The position numbers were made by a program, and so were the translations under genes. Below the pieces are notes generated by a model. It saw only the letters and a program-made list of their open reading frames with translations, was not told where the DNA came from and did no database searches. From CAYWBU01 sp942491525 (GTDB lineage: Bacteria; Desulfobacterota; Desulfomonilia; UBA1062), in contig CALOBW010000017.1 of the NCBI GenBank assembly GCA_942491525.1, positions 1 through 28,406 of the forward strand: DNA of 28,406 nt, given 5' to 3'. Within the stretch, counting starts at the first letter, position 1, and every line of letters starts with the position of its first letter. This document shows positions 16,315 through 25,063 of this stretch, piece by piece.

Positions 16315-18840
16315 ATGCAGAATCGACCAGATTGGGACAATCCGGCAATAATCAAAATCAACAAAGAGAAACCGCACGTGGTGGCCCTGCCCTACGACAC
16401 CGTTGCAGACGCCCGCAAAGGCGCCAAGTGCAAATGGCAGCAGAGCCTCAACGGCGCCTGGAAATTTAACTGGGCCCCCAAACCGGCCGAGCGCCCTGAA
16501 AAATTTTTCGAGAGCGGCTATGACGTGAGCGCCTGGGACGAGATTGAGGTGCCCTCCAACTGGCAGATCAAGGGTTACGACACCCCCATCTACACCGACA
16601 CCCGCTACCCCTACAGCATCGACACCAAGAACATCCCCAGCATCGACCACAACTACAACCCGGTCGGTTCCTACCGCCGCGAGTTCAAGGTGCCGGCCAA
16701 GTGGCAGGGCCGCGACATCTACCTGCACTTTGGCGGCGTCAACTCGGCCTTCTACGTCTGGATCAACGGATCAAAAATCGGCTACAGCCAGGGCACCATG
16801 ACCCCCTCAAGTTTTAACATCAGTGAGTATCTCCAAAAAGACGTAAATACTATCGCGGTTGAGGTCTACCGCTGGTGCGACGGCAGCTACCTGGAGGACC
16901 AGGACATGTGGCGCCTCTCGGGCATCTTCCGCGAGGTCAGCCTGATCGCGCGCCCCAAAACCGAGATCCGCGACTTCTTCGTCTCCTGCGACCTGGACGC
17001 TGACTACCAGGACGCCACCTTCAAGCTGCAGGCCGAACTCAAGGGCGATATCAAGGACCTAACTCTCCAACTGCAACTATTCGACGGCGATCAGGAGGTC
17101 CTCAAGCTGAAGGCCCCGGCCGAGGAGCTGCTGCGCCTGCAGGAGAGGGTCAGCAAGCCCAAGCTCTGGAACGCGGAGTCCCCCAACCTCTACCGCGTGG
17201 TCCTGAGCCTGAGCGACAAGCAGGGCAAAGTTCTCGACGCGCGCGCCTGCTGCATGGGCTTCCGCAAAATTGAGATCGTCAAGCGCCAGTTCCTGATCAA
17301 CGGGAGACCGATCCTCCTGCGCGGCGTCAACCGCCACGAGTTCCATCCCGAGCATGGCCACGCCGTGCCGGCCGACCTGATCGAGGCCGACATCAAGCTG
17401 ATCAAGGCCAACAACATCAACGCCATCCGCTGCAGCCACTATCCCAACAGCACGGTTTTCTACGAACTCTGCGATAAATACGGCATCTATGTCATGGATG
17501 AGTGCGATCTGGAGACCCACGGCCTGCGTGACAAGATTCCGGGCAGCGACCCCATCTGGACCGAGGCCTGCGTCGACCGTATGCAGCGCATGGTGCAGAA
17601 GAACAAGAACCACGCCTGCATCATCTGCTGGTCCCTGGGCAACGAGGCCGGCTACGGCGACAACTTCCGCATCATGAAGCGCGCCACCCTGATGATCGAC
17701 CGCAGCCGTCCCATCCACTATGAGGGCGACCACGTGCTCGACATCTCGGACATCTTCAGCATGATGTACGCAAATGTTGACCAGGTCAACCGCATCGGCC
17801 AGGACAGGGCCGTGCGGGCCGGCATCGGCGAGCAGGGCCACTTCGCCGGCCAGCTCGTAAAGCCCAGACAGTTTGCCAATAAACCCTTCCTGCTCTGCGA
17901 ATTCGGCCACTGCATGGCCAACTCGCTGGGCAACTTCAAGGAGTATGTGGAGGCCTTTGAAAAATATGACAACTGCATCGGCGGCTTCATCTGGGACTTC
18001 TGCGACCAGAGCATCCTCTTGAAAAGCGAGGATGGTAGAGATATCTGGACCTATGGTGGTGATTTCGGCGACGAGCCCAATGACTGCCAGTTCTGCGGCA
18101 ACGGCATCGTCACCGCCGACCGCCGCCCCCAGCCGGCCCTATTTGAGGTCAAGAAGCTCTACCAGTTCATCTCCGCCAAGCACCACGGCGAGGGGCTGGT
18201 CGAGATCTTCAACAAGCAGTTCTTCAAGGACCTGGAGGATTACAAACTCAACTGGAGCGTCAGCGCTGACGGTGTCAGCGTCCAGCAGGGCTCAATTCCA
18301 GAGCTGCAGGCCGGCCAGATCCAGCTGCCGCTCAATGAGTTTGCGCAGCCCGGCGAGTACCACCTCAACCTAAGCTTCGTGACCAAGCAGCAGAGCGACT
18401 GGGCCAAGGCCGGCCACGAGGTGGCCTGGGAGCAATTTGAGCTGGGCCGCATTGCCGCGCCGGCCGAAAAGCCCTCCATGACCGCCCCGCAGGTCAGCCA
18501 GGAAGACCGGCTGATCAGGGTCTTTGGCGATGGCTTCAGCGTTGAGATCGACCAGCTCAACGGCGAGATCAGCGCCATCGACTACGGCCGGGGCAACCTG
18601 CTGCGCTCACCCATCAAACCCAACTTCTGGCGCGCGCCCATCGACAACGAGGGCGTCGGCCTGGCCGCCGAGATCCGGCGCTGCGGCGTGCCGCTCAAGA
18701 TTGCCCACCCGCTCTCCAAAGTGGCGGTCTTTCTCTGGTACGGCCACTGCTGGAAGTATGCCCTGGGCAAGGTTAAGGAGATCCGCATCAGCGAAGATGA
18801 CGGCAGCGTCCGGATTCGAGATCAAGCGCAATGCAGCTGA
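16315..18840 (+). CDS. lacZ: Beta-galactosidase, GH2 family (LacZ type), reading frame broken near the 3' end
   Basis: This glycoside hydrolase family 2 enzyme would cleave terminal beta-galactosides such as lactose. The ATG at 16315 follows AGGAGGAGTT; an in-frame ATG at 16288 lacks a site. There is no signal peptide, so it is cytosolic. The jelly-roll domain has 'VPSNWQIKGYDTPIYTDTRYP', followed by the immunoglobulin-like domains and the catalytic barrel. The acid/base is E444 in 'WSLGNEAGYG' and the nucleophile E529 in 'LLCEFGHCMANS'. The open frame runs 841 residues and stops at 18840, in the C-terminal beta-sandwich; LacZ proteins are usually ~1,000-1,040 residues. The missing end is found downstream in other frames (next entry), so this frame was either broken by mutation or mis-sequenced. 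No permease, lacI-like regulator or other sugar gene is adjacent. Confidence 0.88.
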   Translation: MQNRPDWDNPAIIKINKEKPHVVALPYDTVADARKGAKCKWQQSLNGAWKFNWAPKPAERPEKFFESGYDVSAWDEIEVPSNWQIKGYDTPIYTDTRYPYSIDTKNIPSIDHNYNPVGSYRREFKVPAKWQGRDIYLHFGGVNSAFYVWINGSKIGYSQGTMTPSSFNISEYLQKDVNTIAVEVYRWCDGSYLEDQDMWRLSGIFREVSLIARPKTEIRDFFVSCDLDADYQDATFKLQAELKGDIKDLTLQLQLFDGDQEVLKLKAPAEELLRLQERVSKPKLWNAESPNLYRVVLSLSDKQGKVLDARACCMGFRKIEIVKRQFLINGRPILLRGVNRHEFHPEHGHAVPADLIEADIKLIKANNINAIRCSHYPNSTVFYELCDKYGIYVMDECDLETHGLRDKIPGSDPIWTEACVDRMQRMVQKNKNHACIICWSLGNEAGYGDNFRIMKRATLMIDRSRPIHYEGDHVLDISDIFSMMYANVDQVNRIGQDRAVRAGIGEQGHFAGQLVKPRQFANKPFLLCEFGHCMANSLGNFKEYVEAFEKYDNCIGGFIWDFCDQSILLKSEDGRDIWTYGGDFGDEPNDCQFCGNGIVTADRRPQPALFEVKKLYQFISAKHHGEGLVEIFNKQFFKDLEDYKLNWSVSADGVSVQQGSIPELQAGQIQLPLNEFAQPGEYHLNLSFVTKQQSDWAKAGHEVAWEQFELGRIAAPAEKPSMTAPQVSQEDRLIRVFGDGFSVEIDQLNGEISAIDYGRGNLLRSPIKPNFWRAPIDNEGVGLAAEIRRCGVPLKIAHPLSKVAVFLWYGHCWKYALGKVKEIRISEDDGSVRIRDQAQCS

Positions 18841-19306
18841 TGCGTACGGCATCGACCTTTGCCTACGGGGACCAGCGGCGACGGCCAGATCCAGGTGCAT
18901 ATGAAGCTCCTGTGCAGATGACCGTTCGGAGAGCAATGGAGGCCTATGACAAGATGAGGTCGGGCGCGCGCCCGCACGAGAACTATGCCGAGGGGCGCCG
19001 CCGGGCGGGGGGCGGGGGCCGGGGGCAGCGCCTGATAGGCTTCAGCAACGCCCAGGGTCAGGGCCTCAAATAGCGCCGGCGCAACGCTGCTCCAACGCCG
19101 GCGCCTGGCCCTACTCCCAGGAGGATCTGGAGGCGGCCACCCACATCCATGAGCTGCCCAAGCGCGACTTCATCACCATCAACATCGACTACGGCCAGCG
19201 CGGCGTGGGCGGCAGCCTGCCGGCCTTCCTGACCCTGCTGGAGAAGTACAAGATGCCGGCCAACCGGCGCTACCGCTACAGCTATACGATCTCGAAGCTG
19301 GAATAA
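18841..19306 (+). pseudogene. lacZ: Out-of-frame remnants of the lacZ C-terminal domain
   Basis: LacZ-like sequence continues after the stop, in changing frames. 'EIKRNAADAYGIDLCL' lies around the stop, then 'GDGQIQVHMKLL', then 'RPHENYAEGRRRA' near 18,975 (matching the family's 'GPHENYxDR' block), then 'FSNAQGQGLK' near 19,050. The true end is 'NAGAWPYSQEDLEAATHIHELP' to 'RYRYSYTISKLE' with stop at 19304-19306. The segment expected between the HENY block and the 'NAQGQGL' block (family 'RPQENGNRTDVR') seems missing and is replaced by a G-rich run near 19,005-19,025. At least three frame changes plus a short deletion are needed. This could be true decay or low-quality assembly beside a repeated IS. 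Confidence 0.75.
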
Positions 19307-19359
19307 TATTTCAGGAGCGGTCTTGTTGCACAACCACTGGATTCCCGCGCAGGCGCACT

Positions 19360-20634
19360 ACTGTCCGGAATAATCAAAATGGTAGCCTCGGTTGTAATTT
19401 TTCCAGTTGTCGCCTTGTTCGTCGGCGTTTATCGGCCAGGTAGGCTTCGGTGCGCATGCGCTGGAACAAGGTGCTCCTCAGGATTTCCAATTCCTGTTTC
19501 AGGCCGGTTTGATGCCCATGTGCATAGAGCATGACAAGCAAGTAGGCGATGATGGCGGTGTATATCTGGATGCGCACGGCGTTTTCGCTGCGACCGATGA
19601 ACTTTTTCAGTTTGAGATTCTGTTTTATCCACTTGAAGAAAATTTCGATCTGCCACCGTGTTTTGTAGAGCTCGGCGATCTCTGCGGCGCTGCGCTGAAA
19701 ATCATTAGTCGCCAGAATCAAAGGATTTTCCTTGTCTTCACGCTTTACCGTAATCCGACGCAACGGCTTTTCATAACGATTGATACAACCGCCGCGAGGA
19801 TGGCGATTACGGAACAGGACAACCTCGTCGGCAAGAATTTTTGCCTGCCCCTCTTCCGGAACGGACAGATCTTCAACTGCGGTTAGCGCCGCATTGGTCT
19901 TGAATCTTGAAACAAAAAGCGCCTGAGATTCATTAATTTTATGCCACCAGTTATAGTCGCAATAACCCTTATCAAAGACATAGGTTGCCGAAGACTCAAT
20001 AGGCATTGTTCGGGCATCGACAATATCGTTGACCTTGGCCGATGTAATATTGGCGTAAACCGGGAGATTCTGATCAGCTATCAGCATGGTGTGCAGCTTG
20101 AGCCCCTGAATTCGGCTACTGCGCATAGGCTTGGCCCAGTCATCATAACCCAACCCTTTGAGCGTGATGGAGGTTGAATCCAGCAGGTACAGCATCTCCT
20201 TGCATTCGCGCCGCGTCTTGCGGTCAAGCTTCTGCATGAGCCGCGTGCAGACTTTGGCAAACAGCTCTGGATTGCGCTTCTGATTTGCTTCCGCCAGAGT
20301 CGAACGTTTAATCGTGCGGGTGCCGAGGTGGTAATGGTGGTGGTCCTGCGCATTGAATCCGGCTTCGATTTCACGCAGACTGCCGCACTTCGTGATCTGA
20401 GCATAAACCATGGCCGCCAGCTGATCCCAGCTCCCAAAGCCTTTTGTGTGTTTATCGTTTCCACATTCACTGACCAACCGTGCAAATTCAGGGCGTGACA
20501 AAGGCTTCATCAATTCCCGAAATGGCGTGTTCGCATACATTAATCGTCTCCAAATTCTTGAGTCGTTTTAATGACTTTAACTCGCTTTACGGCTCCCAGC
20601 AATGCTTTGCAGAATCTTACTGTATTTTATTCCG
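19360..20634 (-). mobile_element. IS4-family insertion sequence
   Basis: The element contains one transposase gene. Short inverted repeats flank it: CGGAATAA at 19366-19373 on the left and TTATTCCG at 20627-20634 on the right. On the left the outer sequence continues as ACTGTC. On the right it runs straight into the second half of a CRISPR repeat (from 20632), so a few terminal bases of the right end look lost or shared. No target-site duplication is found between the flanks: left is the lacZ tail, right is the CRISPR array. The element therefore caused or accompanied a deletion, recombined with another copy, or marks an assembly join. Exact ends are approximate. Confidence 0.7.
19374..20540 (-). 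CDS. IS4-family DDE transposase
   Basis: This is a full-length transposase of 388 residues. The N-terminal region (residues 5-75) resembles the DUF4372 domain ('FRELMKPLSRPEFARLV', 'WDQLAAMVYAQITKCGSLREIE'). The DDE catalytic triad is visible as D121 ('LLDSTSI'), D190 ('YVFDKGYCDY') and E299. The IS4 signature Y-x2-R-x3-E-x6-K is exact: Y292, R295, E299, K306 in 'YKTRWQIEIFFKWIK'. The C terminus is basic. The ATG at 20540 follows GGAG. No frameshift or internal stop is seen, so the enzyme should be active and the insertion may be recent. It catalyses cut-and-paste transposition of the surrounding element. Confidence 0.93.
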   Translation of the reverse strand: MYANTPFRELMKPLSRPEFARLVSECGNDKHTKGFGSWDQLAAMVYAQITKCGSLREIEAGFNAQDHHHYHLGTRTIKRSTLAEANQKRNPELFAKVCTRLMQKLDRKTRRECKEMLYLLDSTSITLKGLGYDDWAKPMRSSRIQGLKLHTMLIADQNLPVYANITSAKVNDIVDARTMPIESSATYVFDKGYCDYNWWHKINESQALFVSRFKTNAALTAVEDLSVPEEGQAKILADEVVLFRNRHPRGGCINRYEKPLRRITVKREDKENPLILATNDFQRSAAEIAELYKTRWQIEIFFKWIKQNLKLKKFIGRSENAVRIQIYTAIIAYLLVMLYAHGHQTGLKQELEILRSTLFQRMRTEAYLADKRRRTRRQLEKLQPRLPF

Positions 20635-20647
20635 CGAGGGGAGCGAC
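20632..20647 (-). repeat. Truncated CRISPR repeat at the IS junction
   Basis: CCGCGAGGGGAGCGAC equals the last 16 of 32 bases (plus-strand reading) of the array repeat. The first half is replaced by the right end of the IS. It is followed by a normal 35-base spacer, so it was once a full leader-distal repeat. Confidence 0.9.
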
Positions 20648-22885
20648 TCAAACTCATGACCAACCAGTGATTCACACTCGATGTTTCAATCCACGCTCCC
20701 GCGAGGGGAGCGACAAACGTGCTGCATTTCTTTGAGCCTACTTTGTTGGTTTCAATCCACGCTCCCGCGAGGGGAGCGACAATGGTGATCGCGAGCTGTC
20801 CGATAGAGACTATGTTTCAATCCACGCTCCCGCGAGGGGAGCGACAAAAGGAATTCAAGCAGGACTCAGCCACCATCAAGTTTCAATCCACGCTCCCGCG
20901 AGGGGAGCGACTCATCCGGGCCAGCTTCATCGGCTTTAATGATCACGTTTCAATCCACGCTCCCGCGAGGGGAGCGACGTCATCGTACCGCAAGAATATA
21001 ATTTAAAACTTGTTTCAATCCACGCTCCCGCGAGGGGAGCGACCTTTGACACTACCCTTATTAACAGTCTTAAAGTGGTTTCAATCCACGCTCCCGCGAG
21101 GGGAGCGACTCGACGACAAGCGCTATTATGTTCTCCCTATCGGTTTCAATCCACGCTCCCGCGAGGGGAGCGACCAGGCTCGGCCACCAAATCACGCGCC
21201 GTGATCTTGTTTCAATCCACGCTCCCGCGAGGGGAGCGACTTGATCTAGGTAAAGTCATGGATCATTGATGATGTTTCAATCCACGCTCCCGCGAGGGGA
21301 GCGACTGCCGGTCGGTAATTTCCTCTTCTTCCATCTCAAGTTTCAATCCACGCTCCCGCGAGGGGAGCGACTCGAGATGATAGTAAGCCTGCCACTCTGT
21401 AATCTGTTTCAATCCACGCTCCCGCGAGGGGAGCGACCTCACTTTCCTGGGCTTCTTCGGGAGGATATCAAGTTTCAATCCACGCTCCCGCGAGGGGAGC
21501 GACTATTTTATTTTAGTCGTAAGTATCGTAACATTTAGGTTTCAATCCACGCTCCCGCGAGGGGAGCGACTGAAGTATTTATGATGAAGCGTGGCTGGTA
21601 TCCTCGTTTCAATCCACGCTCCCGCGAGGGGAGCGACTTGTTTATCCTCGGCCTCGTTCCTTTCTTTCAGGTTTCAATCCACGCTCCCGCGAGGGGAGCG
21701 ACAGACCTTCCTCTTAACCACCGTCATGGCCGGTATGTTTCAATCCACGCTCCCGCGAGGGGAGCGACGGCCGTCACGGTCAGCCATAACGGCCAGATTA
21801 CTGTTTCAATCCACGCTCCCGCGAGGGGAGCGACATCAACCACCTGATCGAGGGCGCTGCCCGATTTGGTTTCAATCCACGCTCCCGCGAGGGGAGCGAC
21901 CAGGGCATGTTTAAAAGTTGCCAGCGCATAATGGTTTCAATCCACGCTCCCGCGAGGGGAGCGACCCGGCGCATAATCCCAAACCAGCGGGCCCGCTTTG
22001 TTTCAATCCACGCTCCCGCGAGGGGAGCGACGAACCCTCAAGCTTTACCTTCCACGCCCAGGCAGTTTCAATCCACGCTCCCGCGAGGGGAGCGACAAAT
22101 TAACCCCCTGGGCTTGGGCCGCTTTCTGGAGTTTCAATCCACGCTCCCGCGAGGGGAGCGACACTTGGCGCCCTTCTCGCCGAACTTAGTCAGTTTGTTT
22201 CAATCCACGCTCCCGCGAGGGGAGCGACCATCTGATTGCTGTCCAGGACACCACCGAGGGATTTGTTTCAATCCACGCTCCCGCGAGGGGAGCGACTCCA
22301 TCTGGAGTGCTTCATATTTCAGAACTAAAGCGTTTCAATCCACGCTCCCGCGAGGGGAGCGACGTATGCCGTGACTGTGGAACTGCCGTATGCCGTGTTT
22401 CAATCCACGCTCCCGCGAGGGGAGCGACAAGAATCTCGCGTCGGTTGATTATGCCGTTGACTGTTTCAATCCACGCTCCCGCGAGGGGAGCGACATCCTC
22501 TACAGTCCCTTTGCGTCAGACATCCTGTTTCAATCCACGCTCCCGCGAGGGGAGCGACCATAGTTATCAAAAACTTGTTGCCCATAAAGAAAGTTTCAAT
22601 CCACGCTCCCGCGAGGGGAGCGACCGCGCTTTTGGATATCTGCCCAAGCATCAACTTGTTTCAATCCACGCTCCCGCGAGGGGAGCGACAAAGTGATTCT
22701 CATTATACGTTGATTTCAGTGAGTTTCAATCCACGCTCCCGCGAGGGGAGCGACCTAAGGCCCATGACCAGGGCCAGCAGCAGATCCAGTTTCAATCCAC
22801 GCTCCCGCGAGGGGAGCGACCAGCGGGATAGGAATTCGATTATCAGGCGCATAGTTTCAATCCACGCTCCCGCGAGGGGAGCGAC
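20632..22885 (-). CRISPR. CRISPR array, 34 full repeats plus one half repeat, subtype I-C style repeat
   Basis: The repeat unit is 32 bases. On the plus strand it begins GTTTCAATCCACG and ends GGGGAGCGAC. On the transcribed minus strand it begins GTCGC and ends GTGGATTGAAAC, the classic I-C-type form. A 7-bp hairpin, CGCTCCC / GGGAGCG, is suited to processing by a Cas5c-type nuclease. I count 34 full copies (first at 20683-20714, last at 22854-22885), all identical by eye, plus the half copy at 20632. There are 34 spacers, mostly 33-35 bases (range 32-36), all seemingly unique. Direction: cas2 and the leader lie at the high-coordinate end, so the newest spacers are near 22,850 and the oldest near 20,650. 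No match of a spacer to another part of this window was noticed. Spacer targets cannot be named without a search. Confidence 0.98.
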
Positions 22886-23106
22886 TGTTTCCTTATAACT
22901 AATCAAATTATTTACGGCTATAACCTGTTTTACGCGAACCGCTCACGCAACGCACGCTCAACTATTCAATTTTAAAAGATCAAAATTTTAACCATTTATA
23001 ATCAGGTAGTTGCGTAGTCGCGATCCGCATGCCCCGCCAACCCACTCAAATCAGCTCTCTAAGCGAGAATATGTCAAATGAGCCTCAAAAGACTTATGGT
23101 TCGCGC
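22886..23106 (-). promoter_or_regulatory. CRISPR leader
   Basis: This 221-base region lies between the cas2 stop and the first repeat. It is A/T-rich close to the array (for instance around 22,890-22,920 and 22,960-23,005), as leaders usually are. It should hold the array promoter on the minus strand and the sequences that direct spacer insertion at the first repeat. No gene is supported here. Confidence 0.75.
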
Positions 23107-23397
23107 TCAGACGATCAAAGGTCCCTCCTGATCCAGATCCTTTCTGAGGCCAACATGTTCTATACGCCTGCGCCAGTTTGCGCCGAGAAAATAGAAGCGC
23201 AGGCTATCAGTCTGGGGGTCAATCTCCTTAATCAACCTGCTGCGCAGGCCGGTCCACTGGGCCGGGTCGACAATGCATTCAAAAACCGAAAACTGAACTC
23301 GCTGACCATAGTCCTCGCAGAGCTTGGCCACCCGGCGAAGCCTGGTATGGCCGCCGTCAGAAGTCACCGCCACATCATAGCTGATCACGACCAACAT
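23107..23397 (-). CDS. cas2: CRISPR-associated protein Cas2, subtype I-C type
   Basis: The protein is 96 residues, the usual Cas2 length. It begins 'MLVVISYDVA' with the conserved Asp at position 8, then 'RLRRVAKLCEDYGQRVQFSVFECIVDPAQW' and 'DSLRFYFLGANWRRRIEHVG', closely resembling Cas2 of I-C systems. Cas2 forms the bridge dimer of the Cas1-Cas2 spacer integrase. The gene starts only 3 bases after the cas1 stop, so they are co-translated, and it is the last cas gene before the leader. Confidence 0.96.
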   Translation of the reverse strand: MLVVISYDVAVTSDGGHTRLRRVAKLCEDYGQRVQFSVFECIVDPAQWTGLRSRLIKEIDPQTDSLRFYFLGANWRRRIEHVGLRKDLDQEGPLIV

Positions 23398-23400
23398 AGC

Positions 23401-24426
23401 CTACTTCCAGATAAAAGGCGGATAGCCGTCAAGATCGCCCCGCAGATGGCGCGCCATCAGCAGCGCCTGAATATGGAACACAAGACCGATGGTGATCTTT
23501 TCCTGCAAAAACGGATGCATGATCTCATCCTGCTTACGTTTCTGATAGGCGACCAAGACCTTCTTGCGGGCAGCATCCGTCATGGTGACGGCCCCGGTCT
23601 CACCCTTGATAAAATCATCCGGAGACAACTGACCGAGGTTGATCATACTCAAGGCCAGACGATCAGCAATGAACGGCCGGAACTCCTCCATCAGATCCAA
23701 CGCCAATGAGGGCCGGCCAGGACGGTCTCGATGCAGAAATCCAACCTGCGGGTCCAGGCCGACGCTCTCCAGCGCCGAACGGCAATCATGCATCAGCAGG
23801 GTATAAAAAAAAGAGAGCAGGCAATTGACACTATCCAGCGGCGGCCGCCTGGAGCGGCCATTAAAAGTAAATTGCTCCCTGGCGATCAGCTGGTCAAAAA
23901 CATCAAAGTATGTGGCCGCGGCATCGCCCTCTATGCCGCGCAGATTATTCAGACCGGCAGCGCGCTCCAGCTGATAAAGGCAGCGCGACAGACTCTCAGC
24001 AGCCTGGGTCAGGCGATCAAGGTCAACCCTATCAGGATGGTCGCGCAGGCAGCGCCGCAGAACGGTACGGCTGTTGGCAATCTTGCCGATCAGGACGAAG
24101 CGGGCTATCTCAGCCGAGGCATCATCGCTGTCTGCCCGGCGGTACTGCTCGCGCCTGAGCAGCACATTGCCGCTGACCGGACCCTTGACCCGGGCCAGGA
24201 AACGACCATACTCAGTCAAAAAACTGATGCCGATATCCTTCTCAGCGCAGGCCCCCATCAAAAATGGGCTGCAGCCGACATTGCCGAAACAGACAATCCC
24301 GCCCAAGGTATGCAGCGGAATCTTCAGCTTGGATTGCTGCTCCACCTTTACAACTACCGCTTCGCGCTCCTTTGCCAGATAGGCGCCCTGGGTGGTCACA
24401 AACAGTGTGTTAAGATGCCTCTTCAT
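23401..24426 (-). CDS. cas1: CRISPR-associated endonuclease/integrase Cas1, subtype I-C type
   Basis: The protein is 341 residues and full length. The opening 'MKRHLNTLFVTTQGAYLAKE' and the block 'HTLGGIVCFGNVGCSPFLMG' are characteristic of I-C Cas1. Metal-binding catalytic residues are visible: E166 ('GIEGDAA'), H232 ('VGFLHRDRPGR') and E247 in 'DLMEEFRP'. Cas1 carries out the strand transfer that inserts new spacers next to the leader. Its start overlaps the end of cas4 by 17 bases. All features suggest a working adaptation enzyme, in keeping with the long homogeneous array. Confidence 0.97.
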   Translation of the reverse strand: MKRHLNTLFVTTQGAYLAKEREAVVVKVEQQSKLKIPLHTLGGIVCFGNVGCSPFLMGACAEKDIGISFLTEYGRFLARVKGPVSGNVLLRREQYRRADSDDASAEIARFVLIGKIANSRTVLRRCLRDHPDRVDLDRLTQAAESLSRCLYQLERAAGLNNLRGIEGDAAATYFDVFDQLIAREQFTFNGRSRRPPLDSVNCLLSFFYTLLMHDCRSALESVGLDPQVGFLHRDRPGRPSLALDLMEEFRPFIADRLALSMINLGQLSPDDFIKGETGAVTMTDAARKKVLVAYQKRKQDEIMHPFLQEKITIGLVFHIQALLMARHLRGDLDGYPPFIWK

Positions 24427-25051
24427 CAGCGATCATCCTTTTTATGTATTTGCTGACAGATCTTGAGATCTGCCGCGGCCGGCAGGTATCAAAGAGAGAG
24501 CATTGCTCGCATTGTTTGGTGAACACCGGCGGCGGGGTCCGGCCACTCTGAATCATGCGATGCATCTTTTCGGCGCTATTGCTGGTGAGTTCCCGGAGCG
24601 TTTCATCAAAAATCACGTTTTCGCGCCGGCGGGTCTTGCCATAAAACAAGGAGCCTTCGGTCACCGCAATATTCAGCATCTCTTCCAGACAGATCGCCTG
24701 GGCGCAGAGCTGCACCCGGTCACAATCTTTTTTCTTGGGACGGCCATGCTTGTATTCCACCGGATAGGGCCGCCACAATTTACCTTCCCGATAAAATTCG
24801 ACCACATCGGATTTGCCGGAGAGCCCCAAATTAAGAGAGCGCAGTGCCATCCCGCGCTCAACCCTGACACCGGCCCGTCGATCCGCTTCACCGGAGTCCA
24901 CCTTCTCATGCAGAATCCGGCCCTCGGCGGTAAATATATTGTCAGACCATATTTGTTCCAGAAGAACTAAAGCACAACGCCTCTGACAATAAGAAAAATG
25001 GGTAAGAGCAGAGATTGGAAGAAGGTCGTTTTCACTGTATTTCAAATCCAT
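24410..25051 (-). CDS. cas4: CRISPR-associated exonuclease Cas4, subtype I-C type
   Basis: The protein is 213 residues. The iron-sulfur cysteines are C22 ('YCQRRC') and the C-terminal group C181-x2-C184-x5-C190 ('CEQCSLFDTC'). The RecB-type nuclease core has H48 ('ILHEKVD'), D82 ('GKSDVVEF'), E99-x-K101 ('VEYKHG') and Q114 ('VQLCAQAICLEE'). In I-C systems Cas4 trims prespacers, checks the PAM and sets spacer orientation with Cas1-Cas2. The ATG at 25051 follows GAAAGGATG. Only 12 bases separate it from the cas3 stop, where I-C operons normally have cas5, cas8c and cas7 between cas3 and cas4. Confidence 0.96.
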   Translation of the reverse strand: MDLKYSENDLLPISALTHFSYCQRRCALVLLEQIWSDNIFTAEGRILHEKVDSGEADRRAGVRVERGMALRSLNLGLSGKSDVVEFYREGKLWRPYPVEYKHGRPKKKDCDRVQLCAQAICLEEMLNIAVTEGSLFYGKTRRRENVIFDETLRELTSNSAEKMHRMIQSGRTPPPVFTKQCEQCSLFDTCRPRQISRSVSKYIKRMIADEEAS

Positions 25052-25063
25052 TTTTCATCCTTT

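Noticed and set aside
19326..19356. Possible CRISPR remnant left of the IS ('GGATTCCCGCGCAGGCGC')
   Set aside because: It does not match the repeat; it resembles a common dispersed GC-rich intergenic element and no second copy was seen in the window.
20719..22906. Many short open frames encoding repeated 'FQSTLPRGER', 'VSIHAPARGAT' or 'FNPRSREGSD' peptides
   Set aside because: They are translations of the 32-base CRISPR repeat in three frames and do not represent proteins.
23029..24456. Plus-strand open frames opposite cas2 and cas1
   Set aside because: Antisense to well-conserved cas genes; no motifs or start sites.
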